Source: Bacteroidales bacterium (GTDB lineage: Bacteria > Bacteroidota > Bacteroidia > Bacteroidales > P3). From it: 45,609 nt of DNA. The notes under the pieces were generated by a model that made no database searches, was not told the DNA's origin, and saw nothing but the letters and a program-made list of their open reading frames with translations. This document shows positions 6,022-14,527 of the stretch, one piece after another. The position numbers and the translations under genes are program-made. Position 1 is the first letter of the stretch. Every line of letters begins with the position of its first letter. The stretch covers positions 1-45,609 of the forward strand of contig JAKSMR010000021.1 of assembly GCA_024400495.1 (NCBI GenBank), given 5' to 3'.

Positions 6022-7563
6022 ATGAAGATCGACAGGGAGCTCATCTGGTCGCTGACGCTCGACCAGCTCGGGGACTTCTACTCGGAGGTCCTGAAGGAGA
6101 ACGACACCCAGATGATCAGGTCGCTGATCCTCGCGGACAGATACTTCCTGCTCACGATGGTGCTGGACGTCAAGGTGGCGTGGCACCCGTGGGTGCTGGC
6201 ACGCTGTCGGGAGGTCGAGCGGGATCCAGACGAGCACCTCGACCTGTGGTCTCGAGGTCACTTCAAGTCGACGATCATCACATACGCTGGCGTCTCTCAG
6301 TACGTGCTCCAGAATCCCGAGAACGCCGTCTGCCTCATGAGCTACAAGGCTGGTGCGGCGGAGGCGTTCGCGACGCAGATCAGGCAGGCGTTCGAGACCA
6401 ACGACATCCTGAACGCCTGTTTCCCAGACATCCTGTGGGGCGACAGGATCAAGGACGCTCCGAGCTGGTCCAACAGCGACTTCACGATCAAGCGCAGGAC
6501 TGGGCGGAAGGAGGCGAGCGTCTCGACCTCTGGGCTCGTGACTGGCATGAGGACGGGCGGGCACTACGACCTGCTGGTGTACGACGACACGGTGACGCCC
6601 GAGAGCGTGACGACGCCAGACCAGATCGAGAGGACCACGAACGCATGGTCCATGTCCCTGAACCTCGGCACGATCGACGGCACGCGGCACTGGTACATCG
6701 GAACGAGATACGACATGTACGACACCTACGACTACATGCTGAAGCTCGGAACGATCAAGGAGCGCCGCCACATCTGCATTGACGAGGACGGCAGGTCCGT
6801 CCTGCTACCGCAGGAGGAGCTCGACCGCAAGCGTGCAGAGATGACTGTGCGCGACTGGAATTCACAGATGCTACAGACACCAATTGGGGAAGGACAACTG
6901 CTCATGAAGGAGGAATGGTTCCATACGTACGACCGTTATCCAGACATCCCGATGAACATCTACGTGTTCGCGGATACGGCACAGCGACAGTCGAAGAAGA
7001 GCGACTACACGGTCATGTGGGTGGTCGGCTACGGGAGCGACAAGCGCAAGTACGTCCTCGACGGGATCTACGACAAAATCAACCAGTCCCAGCGCTGGGC
7101 CCGACTGTCTGGTCTGGTCGAGAAGTGGACTCCCGCCTGTGTGTTCTACGAGGAGAACGCCGCACCTGACGACTGCGAATACTTCAGGCGGCAGATGTCG
7201 ACTTTCGGCCACTTCGACCTGAAGGGGTTTCGCCAGAAGTCCACGAGCGGTGCGAAGGAGCTCAGGATCGAGACGCTCCAGCCAGAGTTCGAGCAGGGGC
7301 TGTGGTGGTTCCCCCAGAAGATCATGTACAGGATGTCGGACGGGAAGATGATCGACGTCGTCGACTTCTTCAAGCGCAACGAGTTCCTCAGCTTCCCTCA
7401 GGTCGTGCACGACGACGGACTCGACTGCCTCGCGAACACGTCGGCAGGTAATGAGGACATCACGCCGTTCGTCCGCTATCCGACGATCAAGCGCCGTCCC
7501 CAGCTGGGTGCCGTCGACTCGGAGCGGATGGCACCAAGATCCGACGACGTGTACAGCAGGTGA
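6022..7563 (+). CDS. terL: Terminase large subunit
   Basis: A 513-residue packaging ATPase and nuclease. Walker A-like segment DLWSRGHFKST (residues 74-84); Walker B DLLVYDD (183-189); coupling segment WYIGTRYDMYDTY (~215-228). The RNase H-like nuclease has candidate metal ligands D318 (VFADTAQ), E377/E378 (YEENAAPDD) and D464/D465 (HDDGLD). TerL threads DNA into the procapsid through the portal and cuts the concatemer. The length is usual for T7- and BPP-1-type podoviruses. It follows TerS by 4 bases. A late-promoter-like repeat begins just after its stop codon. Confidence 0.95.
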   Translation: MKIDRELIWSLTLDQLGDFYSEVLKENDTQMIRSLILADRYFLLTMVLDVKVAWHPWVLARCREVERDPDEHLDLWSRGHFKSTIITYAGVSQYVLQNPENAVCLMSYKAGAAEAFATQIRQAFETNDILNACFPDILWGDRIKDAPSWSNSDFTIKRRTGRKEASVSTSGLVTGMRTGGHYDLLVYDDTVTPESVTTPDQIERTTNAWSMSLNLGTIDGTRHWYIGTRYDMYDTYDYMLKLGTIKERRHICIDEDGRSVLLPQEELDRKRAEMTVRDWNSQMLQTPIGEGQLLMKEEWFHTYDRYPDIPMNIYVFADTAQRQSKKSDYTVMWVVGYGSDKRKYVLDGIYDKINQSQRWARLSGLVEKWTPACVFYEENAAPDDCEYFRRQMSTFGHFDLKGFRQKSTSGAKELRIETLQPEFEQGLWWFPQKIMYRMSDGKMIDVVDFFKRNEFLSFPQVVHDDGLDCLANTSAGNEDITPFVRYPTIKRRPQLGAVDSERMAPRSDDVYSR

Positions 7564-7572
7564 ATTTTTTTT

Positions 7573-7612
7573 AAATTCCCACTTGACACGGGTCGTGAGA
7601 GACGAATAGCTT
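7573..7612 (+). promoter_or_regulatory. Late-promoter-like repeat, copy A
   Basis: A 40-bp element in the 92-bp gap after terL. It has a TTGACA box (7583-7588), an 18-bp spacer and TAGCTT (7607-7612), preceded by AAATTCCCAC. Copy B at 18822 matches at 36 of 40 positions, and copy C at 17735 shares the core GAGACGAATAGCTT. Because the -10 is non-consensus and lacks an extended TG, use of an activator is likely. It would serve the head genes from 7656 onward. CGCGG/CCGCG arms lie shortly downstream. Confidence 0.65.
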
Positions 7613-7655
7613 TTGGGTCAAACGCGGATCATGTGCCGCGGGGAAGGAAGATGTC

Positions 7656-7847
7656 ATGGGCGGAAGTAAAGGTGGCGGGGTCAAGGCCGAGAGCGTTGTG
7701 ACGCCCGCGGTCGCGAAGAACATCGAGGCGGACACCGAGCAGGCGCAGGCGAACCAGACCGAGGCTCGCAGTCGTCTCCGCGGCATTCGTTCGACGTACA
7801 ACCGATTCCAGTCCGACGCTGGTGCGACGAACAACAAGCTCGGCTAA
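7656..7847 (+). CDS. Small virion-operon protein, unknown (63 aa)
   Basis: The first gene of the head operon, 63 residues, Gly-rich N-terminus (MGGSKGGGVK) and a helical, Gln/Ala-rich remainder. GGAAGGAAG precedes the start. Small genes of this kind often sit before the portal gene in T7-like and BPP-1-like phages, but I cannot assign a function. It follows the late-promoter-like repeat. Confidence 0.65.
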   Translation: MGGSKGGGVKAESVVTPAVAKNIEADTEQAQANQTEARSRLRGIRSTYNRFQSDAGATNNKLG

Positions 7848-7860
7848 TCGAGGTTAGGGC

Positions 7861-9597
7861 ATGGACTACAGATTCATCCGAAAGCACTGCGCCAAGGTCG
7901 CGAAGCAACTCTTCGACGACTTCGACAAGCGCAAGAGCACGTGGGCGGACGTCGCCAAGGAGTTCTATCCCCTTGGCGTCGCTGGCCTCACGAAGAACGT
8001 CGAGCATCTGGCCGACGAGTGCTACATGGATGACAAGGCCAAGCTCCACACCACGATGCCGATCGACTGCCTGCGCAAGGGCGCGGCGGGATTCCACGGG
8101 AACCTGACGTCGCCTCTGCGCCGTTGGTTCCGCTTCCGCCTGCCAGCGTTCATGACGCCTGACGGCAAGACGACGCACGAACAGCGCAACGCGCTCGACA
8201 GGCTCACCAAGGCGACCGAATGGGTCATGAGCCGATCGGCGATCTACGCGTCGCTGTACAAGCTCTACGAACAGCTCCTGTGCTTCGGCTTCTCGGCGAT
8301 GATCATCAACGCAGATCCCGAGCGCATCATCCGTTGCCAGACCCTGAGGATCGGCACCTACGCTCTCGGCATCGGTCCCGACGGCATGGTCTGCCGTCTG
8401 GTCCGCCGCTTCAGCTGGACGGCAGAGCAGATCATAGCAGAGTTCGGCGACGACGGCGTCGACGACGAGATCAAGAAGGCCGCGGCGGACGGGAACATCG
8501 AGCGCCGCTGGACGGTCTACAACATCATCGAGCCCAACGCCGTCGGGCCCAAGCGCAAGTACGACAAGGTCTCCGAGGCGCTCGGGCTGGGCGACGAGAT
8601 GATCTACCGCTCCGTCTACTGGCTCGAGAAGGCGACTGACGCGACGCCCAACTCTGGCGTCCTCAAGGTCGCAGGGTTCACGATCGAGCCGATCGTCGCA
8701 CCCAGATTCGATTACGAGCTCGGAGACACCTACGGCAGGGGCCGCGGCGTCGACGGTCTCACCCTCGCACGAGGCGTCCAGACGTTTCGGAACGACATCC
8801 TCAGGACGTCCGCCAACCGTGTACAGCCCGCTGTCATCGCGAGCGCAGAGTTCAAGGACGAGGGTCTCAAACTTGGTCGAGGAGCTGTCAACTACACCCG
8901 CTTCGGGGAACAGAGCGGCGGAACGGTCGTCCCCGTGTTTCCCAATCCTCCAGACTCGCAGGACACACGCCTCTCGTTTCAGGATGCGCTTGTGGAGCTC
9001 CAAGACCTCTTCTTCAACTCGGCGTTCGCGACGATCGACGCGCTCAAGAACAACGCTGGCGTCAAGACGGCGACGGAGGTCGACGCTCTCGTGCGTGAGA
9101 ACATGGAGCGACTGGGTGCAGTCATCACGAACCTCGACAAGGAACTGCTGGACCCGCTCGTGTCGATCGTGGCGAAGTACACGCTCCAGTCTGGCATCGG
9201 TCTCCTCTCGGAGGAGGACATCGCCCAGTTCGGGAACCTGAACGTCGAGTACGTCTCGCAGATCCACCTCGCCCAGAAGCAGAGCTCGATCAGCGCCGTC
9301 CAGAACTGGACAGCGTTCATCGGCCAGCTGGCGCAGTTCAAGCCCGACGCCCTGTACAAGATCAGCACCAACGGTGTGATCGACGAGTACGGTGACATGA
9401 TCGGCGTGCCCGAGCAGTGCGTCGCGACGGACGAGCAGGTCGAGGCGGCGGCGCAGGCTCAGGCGAAGGCTCAGGCCCAGCAGGAGCAGATGATGCAGAT
9501 GCAGGCGCAGGCGAAGGCCATGCGCGACATGGGTTCGATCCCTGTCACGGACGAGACCGCGGCGGGGCAGATGCTCAGGGCGACGACACAGAGGTGA
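7861..9597 (+). CDS. Portal (head-tail connector) protein, podovirus type
   Basis: A 578-residue protein that matches the T7 gp8/BPP-1 head-to-tail connecting family. It has an N-terminal helical stem (FDKRKSTWADVAKEFYPL), the segment LRKGAAGFHGNLTSPLRRWF, a central wing, and GRGRGVDG (about residue 295). The C-terminal part is Ala/Gln-rich and helical (residues ~525-560), consistent with the crown or barrel. Twelve copies form the ring through which TerL packages DNA and to which the tail tube attaches. The start is 13 bases after the preceding gene. Confidence 0.92.
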   Translation: MDYRFIRKHCAKVAKQLFDDFDKRKSTWADVAKEFYPLGVAGLTKNVEHLADECYMDDKAKLHTTMPIDCLRKGAAGFHGNLTSPLRRWFRFRLPAFMTPDGKTTHEQRNALDRLTKATEWVMSRSAIYASLYKLYEQLLCFGFSAMIINADPERIIRCQTLRIGTYALGIGPDGMVCRLVRRFSWTAEQIIAEFGDDGVDDEIKKAAADGNIERRWTVYNIIEPNAVGPKRKYDKVSEALGLGDEMIYRSVYWLEKATDATPNSGVLKVAGFTIEPIVAPRFDYELGDTYGRGRGVDGLTLARGVQTFRNDILRTSANRVQPAVIASAEFKDEGLKLGRGAVNYTRFGEQSGGTVVPVFPNPPDSQDTRLSFQDALVELQDLFFNSAFATIDALKNNAGVKTATEVDALVRENMERLGAVITNLDKELLDPLVSIVAKYTLQSGIGLLSEEDIAQFGNLNVEYVSQIHLAQKQSSISAVQNWTAFIGQLAQFKPDALYKISTNGVIDEYGDMIGVPEQCVATDEQVEAAAQAQAKAQAQQEQMMQMQAQAKAMRDMGSIPVTDETAAGQMLRATTQR

Positions 9598-9601
9598 TCT
9601 C

Positions 9602-9889
9602 ATGGCGGCGAAGACTGACAGGAAGAGGAACGGTTACGGGGACGTGGTTGCACGCCTCGTCGAGAACGTAGACTTCCAGAGCTGGCTGTCCGTCGTGCTC
9701 GAGGAGTTCTGCGCTTTCGAGCAGGGATACGGTCAGGTGGACGACTTCCGTCAGGGCATCCGCGCCGCAGGAAGCTGGATCATGGCGAGTCTCGGAGACA
9801 GCGACAGGAGCGCAGACATGCTCGCCAACCTCTACCGCAAGCATTTTGGGAAACACGGAAACAAAACACAGGAGGAGGAACCTAGATGA
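9602..9889 (+). CDS. Bbp19-like small head-region protein (95 aa)
   Basis: A 95-residue helical protein between portal and scaffold. The segment DDFRQGIRAAGSWIMASL followed by LANLYRKHFG resembles the Bbp19 group of BPP-1-type phages, whose exact job is not known. Its location is the same as in those phages. It overlaps the scaffold gene by 4 bases. Confidence 0.5.
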   Translation: MAAKTDRKRNGYGDVVARLVENVDFQSWLSVVLEEFCAFEQGYGQVDDFRQGIRAAGSWIMASLGDSDRSADMLANLYRKHFGKHGNKTQEEEPR

Positions 9890-10608
9890 AGTGGTTGATG
9901 TTCGGACATCCCGCCGCGATGGACGAGGCGGGCGACGCGACAGGTGAGGGCGCTGGCGGCGGGTCCGCCGCGGCTGGCGGAGCGCCTGCCGCCGATGGCG
10001 GAGCTACCAGTGCAGAGGCGACTGCGCCTGCGGCTGGATCTGGAGAAGGCGAGGCCGAGGCCAAACCGTATCTCGGTCCGAGCTCGGAGAAGCCCGCGGC
10101 TGGTGCGGAAGGTAAGCAGGTCTACGCCGAGAAGGACTACCTCGACGGCGTGAAGACGGACGAGAAGCTGTTCGGCGCTGGGTCCAAGGTCGAGATCAGT
10201 CAGGACATGGTCAAGGCCATGGCACCGACGTTCAGCGAGCTGGGCATCACTCCCGAGCAGGCGTCGCGTCTGGCGAACGCCATGGCCAAGGCGCAGATCG
10301 AGCAGAACAAGGCCGCGGCGAAGGACCGCATCGACTACTTCGAGCGCATGAAGGCCGCGTCGCTCGAGAAGTACGACGACAAGGCGTGGGCCCAGATCAA
10401 TGCGGCGATCGACGCGAACTTCGACCCGAAGGGGACGATGAACTACGTCATCCGCAACAGCGAGCTCGGTGCAGACCCCGAGTTCCTCGCGCTCCTCCAC
10501 AAGCTGGGGGCCGCGCACGTGCAGGACGCCGTCGCTGGGGCCGCGGCTGGGTCTGGTGCAGGGGCGGGGAACGGCGACACGTTCGCTGGGATCTCCAAGC
10601 TCTGGTGA
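9886..10608 (+). CDS. Capsid assembly scaffolding protein
   Basis: A 240-residue protein immediately before the major capsid gene. Residues ~10-70 are a low-complexity Ala/Gly/Glu-rich disordered region. The middle is helical (SRLANAMAKAQIEQNKAAAK). The C-terminal part has a pattern usual in podovirus scaffolds: MNYVIRNSELGADPEFLALL followed by HKLGAAHV. Scaffolds direct capsid protein into a procapsid and then leave. A final Gly/Ala segment ends GISKLW. The call rests on order, composition and the C-terminal motif. Confidence 0.85.
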   Translation: MKWLMFGHPAAMDEAGDATGEGAGGGSAAAGGAPAADGGATSAEATAPAAGSGEGEAEAKPYLGPSSEKPAAGAEGKQVYAEKDYLDGVKTDEKLFGAGSKVEISQDMVKAMAPTFSELGITPEQASRLANAMAKAQIEQNKAAAKDRIDYFERMKAASLEKYDDKAWAQINAAIDANFDPKGTMNYVIRNSELGADPEFLALLHKLGAAHVQDAVAGAAAGSGAGAGNGDTFAGISKLW

Positions 10609-10654
10609 ATTTGGCGACGCCGTCGCAGGTGCGGCGGATGTCGGCAGAAGGAAT

Positions 10655-10676
10655 ACGGCACTCCTGATTGTGCCGT
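10655..10676 (+). promoter_or_regulatory. Hairpin upstream of the major capsid gene
   Basis: ACGGCAC (10655-10661) and GTGCCGT (10670-10676) form a perfect 7-bp stem with an 8-nt loop, 24 bases before the capsid start, in a 91-bp gap. No U-tract follows. It may protect or punctuate the abundant capsid transcript. Confidence 0.4.
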
Positions 10677-10699
10677 GAGGTTAAGGAAGGAAAACGAAA

Positions 10700-11782
10700 A
10701 TGCAGGTTAATGGAAATCGTGTCCTTACGTATCAGGATCTGTGCAAGGGTCTTGACGCCAAGGGCAACTTCGTTCACCGCGTGATCAACCTCGCGACTCA
10801 GTCGAATGAGATGCTGGATGACATGACGGTTATCGAGGCCAACAACGGTACCGCACTGGAAACGACGTTCCGTACGGAAACGGCGAAACCCGTGTGGACC
10901 ACGTACTATCAGGGCGTCACCGCGAGCAAGGGCTCCAAGGCCAAGCTCAAGGTCACGACTGGCAAGATGGGCACCAAGCTCGTGATCGACAAGGAGATGT
11001 TCGACAAGGCCGTCCTCAAGGGTCAGGCCTACGCGGACGCGCTCCTCGAGGACGAGATCATGGACAAGAAGGAGGGTATGCGCCTCGAGATGGGCAACAC
11101 CATCATCTACGGCAAGCTCGCGAACGAGCCCCGCTCCTTCAACGGTCTCTTCGAGCACTACACCACCTACGGTGCCGATGCGCTCAACGACGACCGCAAG
11201 AGCGAGTTCTACGTGCTCAACGCGTTCGGCAAGGCTGGTGGCGCTTCCGCGGCGTCCGAGAATTCCCTCGGCTCGATCGCGCTCGTCGGTTGGTCCCCTG
11301 AGTCGATCACCGCGTTTCATGCGGAGAACTCGACGACGGGCGGCATCACCGTCAGCGACAAGCGCATCACCGACGTCGACGATCCCGACAACGGCGGCAC
11401 GTACGAGGCGTACCAGCAGTACCTCTACTGGGAGCTGGGTCTCGCCGTCCGTGACTTCCGCTGTGGTGGTCGTATCTGCAACATCCAGCGTGACGACATG
11501 CTGAACAAGGCGAGCGGCGAGACTGCCGTCGATGCGGCGATCCGCTACATCGAGCTCATCGACCGTCTTGCCTGCCGCGTGCACGAAGCTGGCAAGCAGG
11601 CGTGGTACATGGACCGTCTCATGTGGGAGAAGATCACGACGCTGTACACCCGCGTCACTCGCGCGAATGCGTTCGAGGAGCGTCAGGTGGATGGCGGCGA
11701 GAAGAAGCGCACGCTCAAGGGCATTCCTGTCCGTCTTCAGGACTGCATGAAGATCAACGAAGAGAAGGTCGCTCAGGCCTAA
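10700..11782 (+). CDS. Major capsid protein (BPP-1 Bbp17-like)
   Basis: A 360-residue protein in the place and of the length of the BPP-1-type coat protein. Features seen: INLATQSNEMLDDMTVIEAN near residue 30, then GTALETTFRTE, WTTYYQGV and VIDKEMFD. The C-terminal half has the segments RYIELIDRLACRVHEAGKQA and GIPVRLQDCMKI. The codon choice (CGC, GTC, AAG) is uniform, as in a highly expressed gene. AAGGAAGGAAAA serves as ribosome binding site. It builds the icosahedral head in the HK97 fold (known for the family, not shown here). Confidence 0.88.
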   Translation: MQVNGNRVLTYQDLCKGLDAKGNFVHRVINLATQSNEMLDDMTVIEANNGTALETTFRTETAKPVWTTYYQGVTASKGSKAKLKVTTGKMGTKLVIDKEMFDKAVLKGQAYADALLEDEIMDKKEGMRLEMGNTIIYGKLANEPRSFNGLFEHYTTYGADALNDDRKSEFYVLNAFGKAGGASAASENSLGSIALVGWSPESITAFHAENSTTGGITVSDKRITDVDDPDNGGTYEAYQQYLYWELGLAVRDFRCGGRICNIQRDDMLNKASGETAVDAAIRYIELIDRLACRVHEAGKQAWYMDRLMWEKITTLYTRVTRANAFEERQVDGGEKKRTLKGIPVRLQDCMKINEEKVAQA

Positions 11783-11798
11783 GGAAAGGAGAATCATC

Positions 11799-12248
11799 AT
11801 GCTTTGGGATAAACTCTCGTGCTTCTCGTTCGGCCAGACCGTCCCCGCGACGGCCTCCACGAACACGTCCTCCAAGATCATCGACTTCAAGCTGAACAAG
11901 GGGCTGGACGACCAGCTCCGCATCTTCGGCATGATCAAGGGTGCCCCGCTCACCTCTGGCACGATCACGTGCGAGGTCCAGCACTGCGACACCGTCGGTG
12001 GTTCCTACGTCAAGGTCGCGGACGCGACGCTCGCTGGCAACAAGGTCATCGACATCGCGCTCCCCCGCAACCTGAAGCGCTTCGTGAAGCTGGTCTACAA
12101 GGTCGGCTCCACTGCGCTCAACCGTGCGGTCGAGGTGTGGTCGGGTCTCGTCCCCGAGTCCGAGGTCGACGGTCCGCTCACGCTCCAGAACCTCAACACG
12201 CCCACGGGCCCTGAGGACCTGAACGTTACGAACGGCAACCTCGTCTAA
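11799..12248 (+). CDS. Capsid cement / Bbp16-like protein
   Basis: A 149-residue, beta-rich protein directly after the coat gene. Its pattern (FGQTVPATASTNTSSKIIDF, later QLRIFGMIKGAP and LKRFVKLVYKV) matches the Bbp16 group, which in BPP-1 forms jelly-roll cement trimers on the capsid surface. It would stabilise the head. AAAGGAGA precedes the ATG. The adjacent perfect hairpin downstream probably ends or lowers transcription after the two abundant capsid products. Confidence 0.75.
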   Translation: MLWDKLSCFSFGQTVPATASTNTSSKIIDFKLNKGLDDQLRIFGMIKGAPLTSGTITCEVQHCDTVGGSYVKVADATLAGNKVIDIALPRNLKRFVKLVYKVGSTALNRAVEVWSGLVPESEVDGPLTLQNLNTPTGPEDLNVTNGNLV

Positions 12249-12256
12249 TGACGACG

Positions 12257-12290
12257 TGGCCCACGGGTGCGGCGGCGTGCCCGTGGGCCA
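12257..12290 (+). terminator. Strong hairpin after the capsid genes
   Basis: TGGCCCACGGG (12257-12267) and CCCGTGGGCCA (12280-12290) form a perfect 11-bp stem with a 12-nt loop. There is no U-tract. A partial terminator or RNA-stabilising element between the capsid pair and the following genes is likely. Confidence 0.6.
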
Positions 12291-12312
12291 TGCATTCTTC
12301 AGGAGGATTGGA

Positions 12313-12660
12313 ATGAAGATCATCGCAGTGCAGAAGTGCCAGCTCGGAGGGCGGATCTACGACGTGGGCGAGACCGCGGAATTCGACGGGCCCGTAACCG
12401 AGCGTATCGCCCACAACTTCATTGGAGCCGACGGCAAGAAGATCGCCGTCGCTGGCGCTAAGGAGATCGCGGAGGCCAAGTCGCATGTGGACAGGCCCGC
12501 CGCAGAGACGGTGGAGGACAAGGTCGCCGCTGTCCTGAAGACCATGAACAGGGAACAGCTGATAGCCAAGCTCGACGAGTTCGGCATCACCTACAAGCCC
12601 ACGAACAAGAATGATTTTCTCGCGAAGCTCCTTCTGCGTGCGCAGGGGGCAATCGATTAA
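12313..12660 (+). CDS. HeH/LEM-domain-like phage protein (115 aa)
   Basis: A 115-residue protein with a short beta N-terminus (MKIIAVQKCQLGGRIYDVGE) and a C-terminal helix-extended loop-helix (MNREQLIAKLDEFGITYK, then FLAKLLL) of HeH/LEM type, often found in phage head-completion or termination-factor-like proteins. AGGAGG lies 7 bases before the chosen ATG; an upstream in-frame ATG lies inside the hairpin region. A role in head-tail joining is possible from position only. Confidence 0.65.
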   Translation: MKIIAVQKCQLGGRIYDVGETAEFDGPVTERIAHNFIGADGKKIAVAGAKEIAEAKSHVDRPAAETVEDKVAAVLKTMNREQLIAKLDEFGITYKPTNKNDFLAKLLLRAQGAID

Positions 12661-12671
12661 GGAGACCTAAG

Positions 12672-14108
12672 ATGACGACGAAGACGGTTACGATCGGGAT
12701 CGATCCAGAGGCTGGGCAGGTCTGGGTGGAGGAGGGCACGCTGTTCATCGGCGAACGCACTCCCATCGTCCTGAGCGGTTACGAGCCCGAGGAGGGCGCT
12801 ACGTTGCGCCTGACCGTCTTCGACGACGACGAGCGAACCCCGCTCGCCGACAATTCGCTCGACAGCTCGGTGCTGGACATGCGCGGCGACAGGCTCAGGA
12901 AGAAGTTCGCTGACACCAAGGTCCTCGGTCTTTCGGCGTTCGTCGTCGAGGTCGGGGCCGACTACTCCGACGTGATCGCGAAGGGGCGCTTCACTGTGAA
13001 GTGGGCTCCGTTCGTTGACGATGGAATTGGAGAGCTCGCGACGCTCAGGGGACCGAAGGGCGACAAGGGTGACGAGGGTCACGCTGGTCCCATGGGCCCG
13101 ATCTCACAGATCAAGGACCCAGATACTGGCAAGTGGTACAACGTCCTCGCCCGCGTCGACGCCGACGGCAACCGTGTCGTCTCTCTCGAGCAGGATGACA
13201 CCCCGCCTGTGTCAGGCGGCGACGTCGCCACGCAAGGGGACCTCAACAGGCTCGGGCAGGACATCGAGGATGAGCTCGACGAGGTCAGGGATGACGTCGG
13301 CAGGCTGGAGGAAGGGCAGAGGACCGTCGAAGGTTCCGTGACTGCCGTCTCTGGCAGGGTGACCGATCTAGAGGGCAGTGCAGTCAGGACCTATGGAGAT
13401 CAGGTGATCGGAGGTAAAAAGACCTTCGGTTCTGGCCTCGTCTTCACGACAGGATACGACCCGTCGGACGAACCCGATGAGGATACGCCAGACGAGATCG
13501 TTTGCCCCATCGCCAAGGACGTCACGAGGTCTGGACGGACCATGACGAATCTGGAGACCGTCGTCTACCCGCACGCGGGTAGCGTCCACACGAAGCTGTC
13601 GGCGCAGGCGGAGGTGAACGGACAGACCAGAGAGGCGTCCGTCATGATCAGCGTCGGCGACGACGGCAGTGTCGTGACGCTTGCCGCCGACAGGGTCGAG
13701 GCGAGCGGAATTGCTGGAGCTGGATTCCCGAGCTCGTTCGTGATCGAGGAGGCGATGGCGACTCCTGCTACAGGGCAGAAGCTGACGTTCGCCAACGGGT
13801 CGCAGAATGCTCCGATGAACGGATGGATCTACTGGTCGAAGACTGCGAGTGCAGTAGGACAGATGATCCGAATCAGTGTCGGTGTCAAGGACGGTTCGTC
13901 TTTCGGCGATCAGTATGTCGAGGTGTTCTCAGTCCGTGACAATGCGGCGACGGTAGGTTCGTCTGGCACGCGTCTGCTTATCGCGTCTGCGCCTGTGCCG
14001 AAGGGTGCGACCGTCACGCTGTCCTACACTGCGAGCGGGGCGACTGGCACACTGCGCTACATCAAAGCTGAAGGAGAGGTGGTGAACTACGATGACGACG
14101 TACTTTGA
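12672..14108 (+). CDS. Tail fibre protein with collagen-like segment
   Basis: A 478-residue protein. Residues ~1-120 are a beta-rich N-terminal domain. Residues ~126-143 form a short collagen-like run (GPKGDKGDEGHAGPMGP). A WYNVLARVDADGNRVVSLEQ segment follows, then a coiled coil (RLGQDIEDELDEVRDDVGRL). A Ser/Thr/Gly-rich beta C-terminal region should carry receptor contact. This layout is standard for trimeric phage fibres. Its C-terminal coding end overlaps the next gene by 17 bases. Receptor unknown. Confidence 0.8.
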   Translation: MTTKTVTIGIDPEAGQVWVEEGTLFIGERTPIVLSGYEPEEGATLRLTVFDDDERTPLADNSLDSSVLDMRGDRLRKKFADTKVLGLSAFVVEVGADYSDVIAKGRFTVKWAPFVDDGIGELATLRGPKGDKGDEGHAGPMGPISQIKDPDTGKWYNVLARVDADGNRVVSLEQDDTPPVSGGDVATQGDLNRLGQDIEDELDEVRDDVGRLEEGQRTVEGSVTAVSGRVTDLEGSAVRTYGDQVIGGKKTFGSGLVFTTGYDPSDEPDEDTPDEIVCPIAKDVTRSGRTMTNLETVVYPHAGSVHTKLSAQAEVNGQTREASVMISVGDDGSVVTLAADRVEASGIAGAGFPSSFVIEEAMATPATGQKLTFANGSQNAPMNGWIYWSKTASAVGQMIRISVGVKDGSSFGDQYVEVFSVRDNAATVGSSGTRLLIASAPVPKGATVTLSYTASGATGTLRYIKAEGEVVNYDDDVL

Positions 14109-14526
14109 GCGCCTGCCTGACGGGACCGTCGGGCGTAACACCTGCATGGCCGAATACGCGAAGCGTCTGGGTCTCGAGCTCACGACGGACCGCGGCATCG
14201 TCTACGGTTACGACGGACGGCGATACGTGGCTGGCGAGGAGCCAGTCCGTCCGATGTCCGTGGCGGACTACGACTTCGCGATGGAGGACTTCCTCAGGTC
14301 CGAGCAGATCGCCCGAGGGTACACGACGAGGTCGCCCTCGGAGTACGCCAGCTCGACGAACGAGCGCTGGGCTCAGGACGCCCGCGACTGGAGCGCACAC
14401 CTGACAGACGTCATGGAGTATGCGCTGAGGATCGAGAACGACGTCGCCGCTGGGAGGATCTCCCCGCCGACGCTCGCGGAGTTCCTGAACGGCATCCCGA
14501 AGATCACGTGGACGATGGAGGTGTGA
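14092..14526 (+). CDS. Small protein paired with the first fibre gene (144 aa)
   Basis: A 144-residue protein starting within the end of the first fibre gene behind AAGGAGAGG. The first 45 residues are strand-rich (MTTYFERLPDGTVGR), the rest helical (ADYDFAMEDFLRSEQIARGY, WSAHLTDVMEYALRIENDV). Position after a fibre gene suggests a fibre chaperone or attachment partner. No family is recognised with confidence. Confidence 0.65.
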   Translation: MTTYFERLPDGTVGRNTCMAEYAKRLGLELTTDRGIVYGYDGRRYVAGEEPVRPMSVADYDFAMEDFLRSEQIARGYTTRSPSEYASSTNERWAQDARDWSAHLTDVMEYALRIENDVAAGRISPPTLAEFLNGIPKITWTMEV

Positions 14527-14527
14527 C

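Noticed and set aside
7681-9603. Long open frame of 640 codons on the - strand, opposite the portal gene
   Set aside because: It mirrors the portal codons and has a biased Arg/Leu/Val/Asp composition. It has no ribosome site, and the same effect occurs opposite most long genes here because of GC-rich codon usage.
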